This document shows, in pieces, positions 63,144-64,000 of a stretch of DNA of 64,000 nucleotides. Source of the DNA: Anseranas semipalmata (Eukaryota; Chordata; Aves; Anseriformes; Anseranatidae); NCBI GenBank assembly GCA_013399115.1, contig VXAA01000104.1, positions 134-64,133 on the forward strand, given 5' to 3'. A program made the position numbers and the translations under genes. How positions within the stretch are numbered: position 1 is the stretch's first letter; each line of letters starts with the position of its first letter. The notes under the pieces are model-generated. The model saw only the letters and a list, made by a program, of their open reading frames with translations, searched no databases and was not told where the DNA came from.

Positions 63144-64000
63144 TTTAAATTATTAAATTTAAATACTTTATTGATATTATTTATTACTTGTGTTGTGGTA
63201 CATAGAAGATGAGAACAAGTATCATGAGGTTTTTTTTTTACTACATGTGGTGTAAGACCCTAAAAAAACAGTACTTCTTCAAAAGAATTTCTAAAAAGAA
63301 AAGAAAATGTGAACACAAGCAGTTGAAGAGGTGGCACTCTGAGATATTGTCTAGTTCAATTTTGTTTTAGTGTATGTTTCACAGAATAGATTCAGCTTTG
63401 GAAATCTTTACTGAACTGTTACCTGAGAGACAAGCAGATTTTGGAGCGTAGGAATGACTTTACTTATAGTCTAAACAATTTTGAAAATATTTTAATCACT
63501 CAGAATTTTCACATATATATATATATAGATAAAAGGTAAATCATCTCTCATATGTAGAACCTATTCATTTTATTGAGAACTTCTTTCTGGCCTGGAAATC
63601 TACATGTGGTTATTGAAATATGTTTGTCTTGAATTTAACAGTGAAGTCAGAATTTCCGCTGAAGAGAGAGAAAAAAAAAAAAAGAAAAAGAAAAAGAAAA
63701 TACATATCCTTATTGCCAGAGAGGTTCACAGAAATAAATATTTCTTCTAATGCTTTACCAAAATGCTAAAAGCTTTACTTAACTTTTCTGGATTTCTTTG
63801 TTATTCCTACAGTATTCCATTTTACACAAGAACAAAGGGTAAATAAAATGAAATAAAATGTATAGTCCTTTAAATATTACCAGTCTCAGAAAAAAAAAAA
63901 ATATCTGTTATCAATTAAGTACATTTTTAAAACCTTTCACAAAGATTTGTTTGTAAACACAAAGACAGGATAGAAAATATCTGGGGGCTCACAGAAAAGC
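63144..64000. other. unassigned intergenic DNA
   Basis: AT-rich to the window edge. It includes a TA repeat (63511-63527), an A/G-rich AAAAAG patch (63669-63701) and an A-run at 63890-63901. No gene is seen. Confidence 0.5.
63511..63527. repeat. (TA)n microsatellite
   Basis: About eight alternating AT units. Confidence 0.85.

Overview
This window looks like intergenic DNA from a bird, possibly a neoavian. It is AT-rich, and its recognisable repeats are overwhelmingly CR1 LINEs, identified by the CR1 3' end (a TTGGGTTGGAAGGG-type block next to ATTCTATG/ATTCTGTG octamers) and by CR1 reverse transcriptase and endonuclease motifs. There are also three copies of one retroviral-type LTR. I see no L1, no Alu-like SINE, no tRNA or rRNA gene, and no host protein-coding exon I can defend. 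The species cannot be fixed from this sequence.

Layout. Bases 1-582 hold the ORF1/ORF2 junction and endonuclease part of a CR1 on the minus strand, running off the left edge. From 0.6 to 11.9 kb there is unassigned DNA with one short CR1 tail at 7.7 kb. At 11.9-12.8 kb lies an internally deleted CR1 (-). CR1 3' pieces follow at 15.6 kb (+) and 17.9 kb (-). At 20.2-20.5 kb a CTTT/CTTC tract contains a 33-N gap, and next to it is a 1.4-kb CR1 (-) with a decayed reverse transcriptase (20.75-22.1 kb). From 22.1 to 37.6 kb I recognise no mobile element. A solo LTR sits at 37.65-38.22 kb, followed by unassigned, locally G-poor DNA. At 44.7-46.3 kb is the best-preserved CR1 (+); it carries an exact 247-bp duplication around a single N, which I read as an assembly artefact. 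From 52.5 kb to the end, repeats are dense: CR1 pieces on both strands, LTRs at 57.0 and 61.0 kb, an old CR1/L3-like LINE at 61.8 kb, and a CR1 ORF1 esterase remnant at 62.6-63.1 kb.

No genes work together here. The only coding sequences I can name belong to LINEs, and each examined is broken by stops, frameshifts, truncation, deletion or loss of a catalytic residue. I found no support for a new biological system. The most checkable observations are the duplication flanking the N at 45,246, the solo LTR with a perfect 5-bp target duplication at 57 kb, the FAND change in a CR1 reverse transcriptase, and the repeat-poor 15-kb interval.
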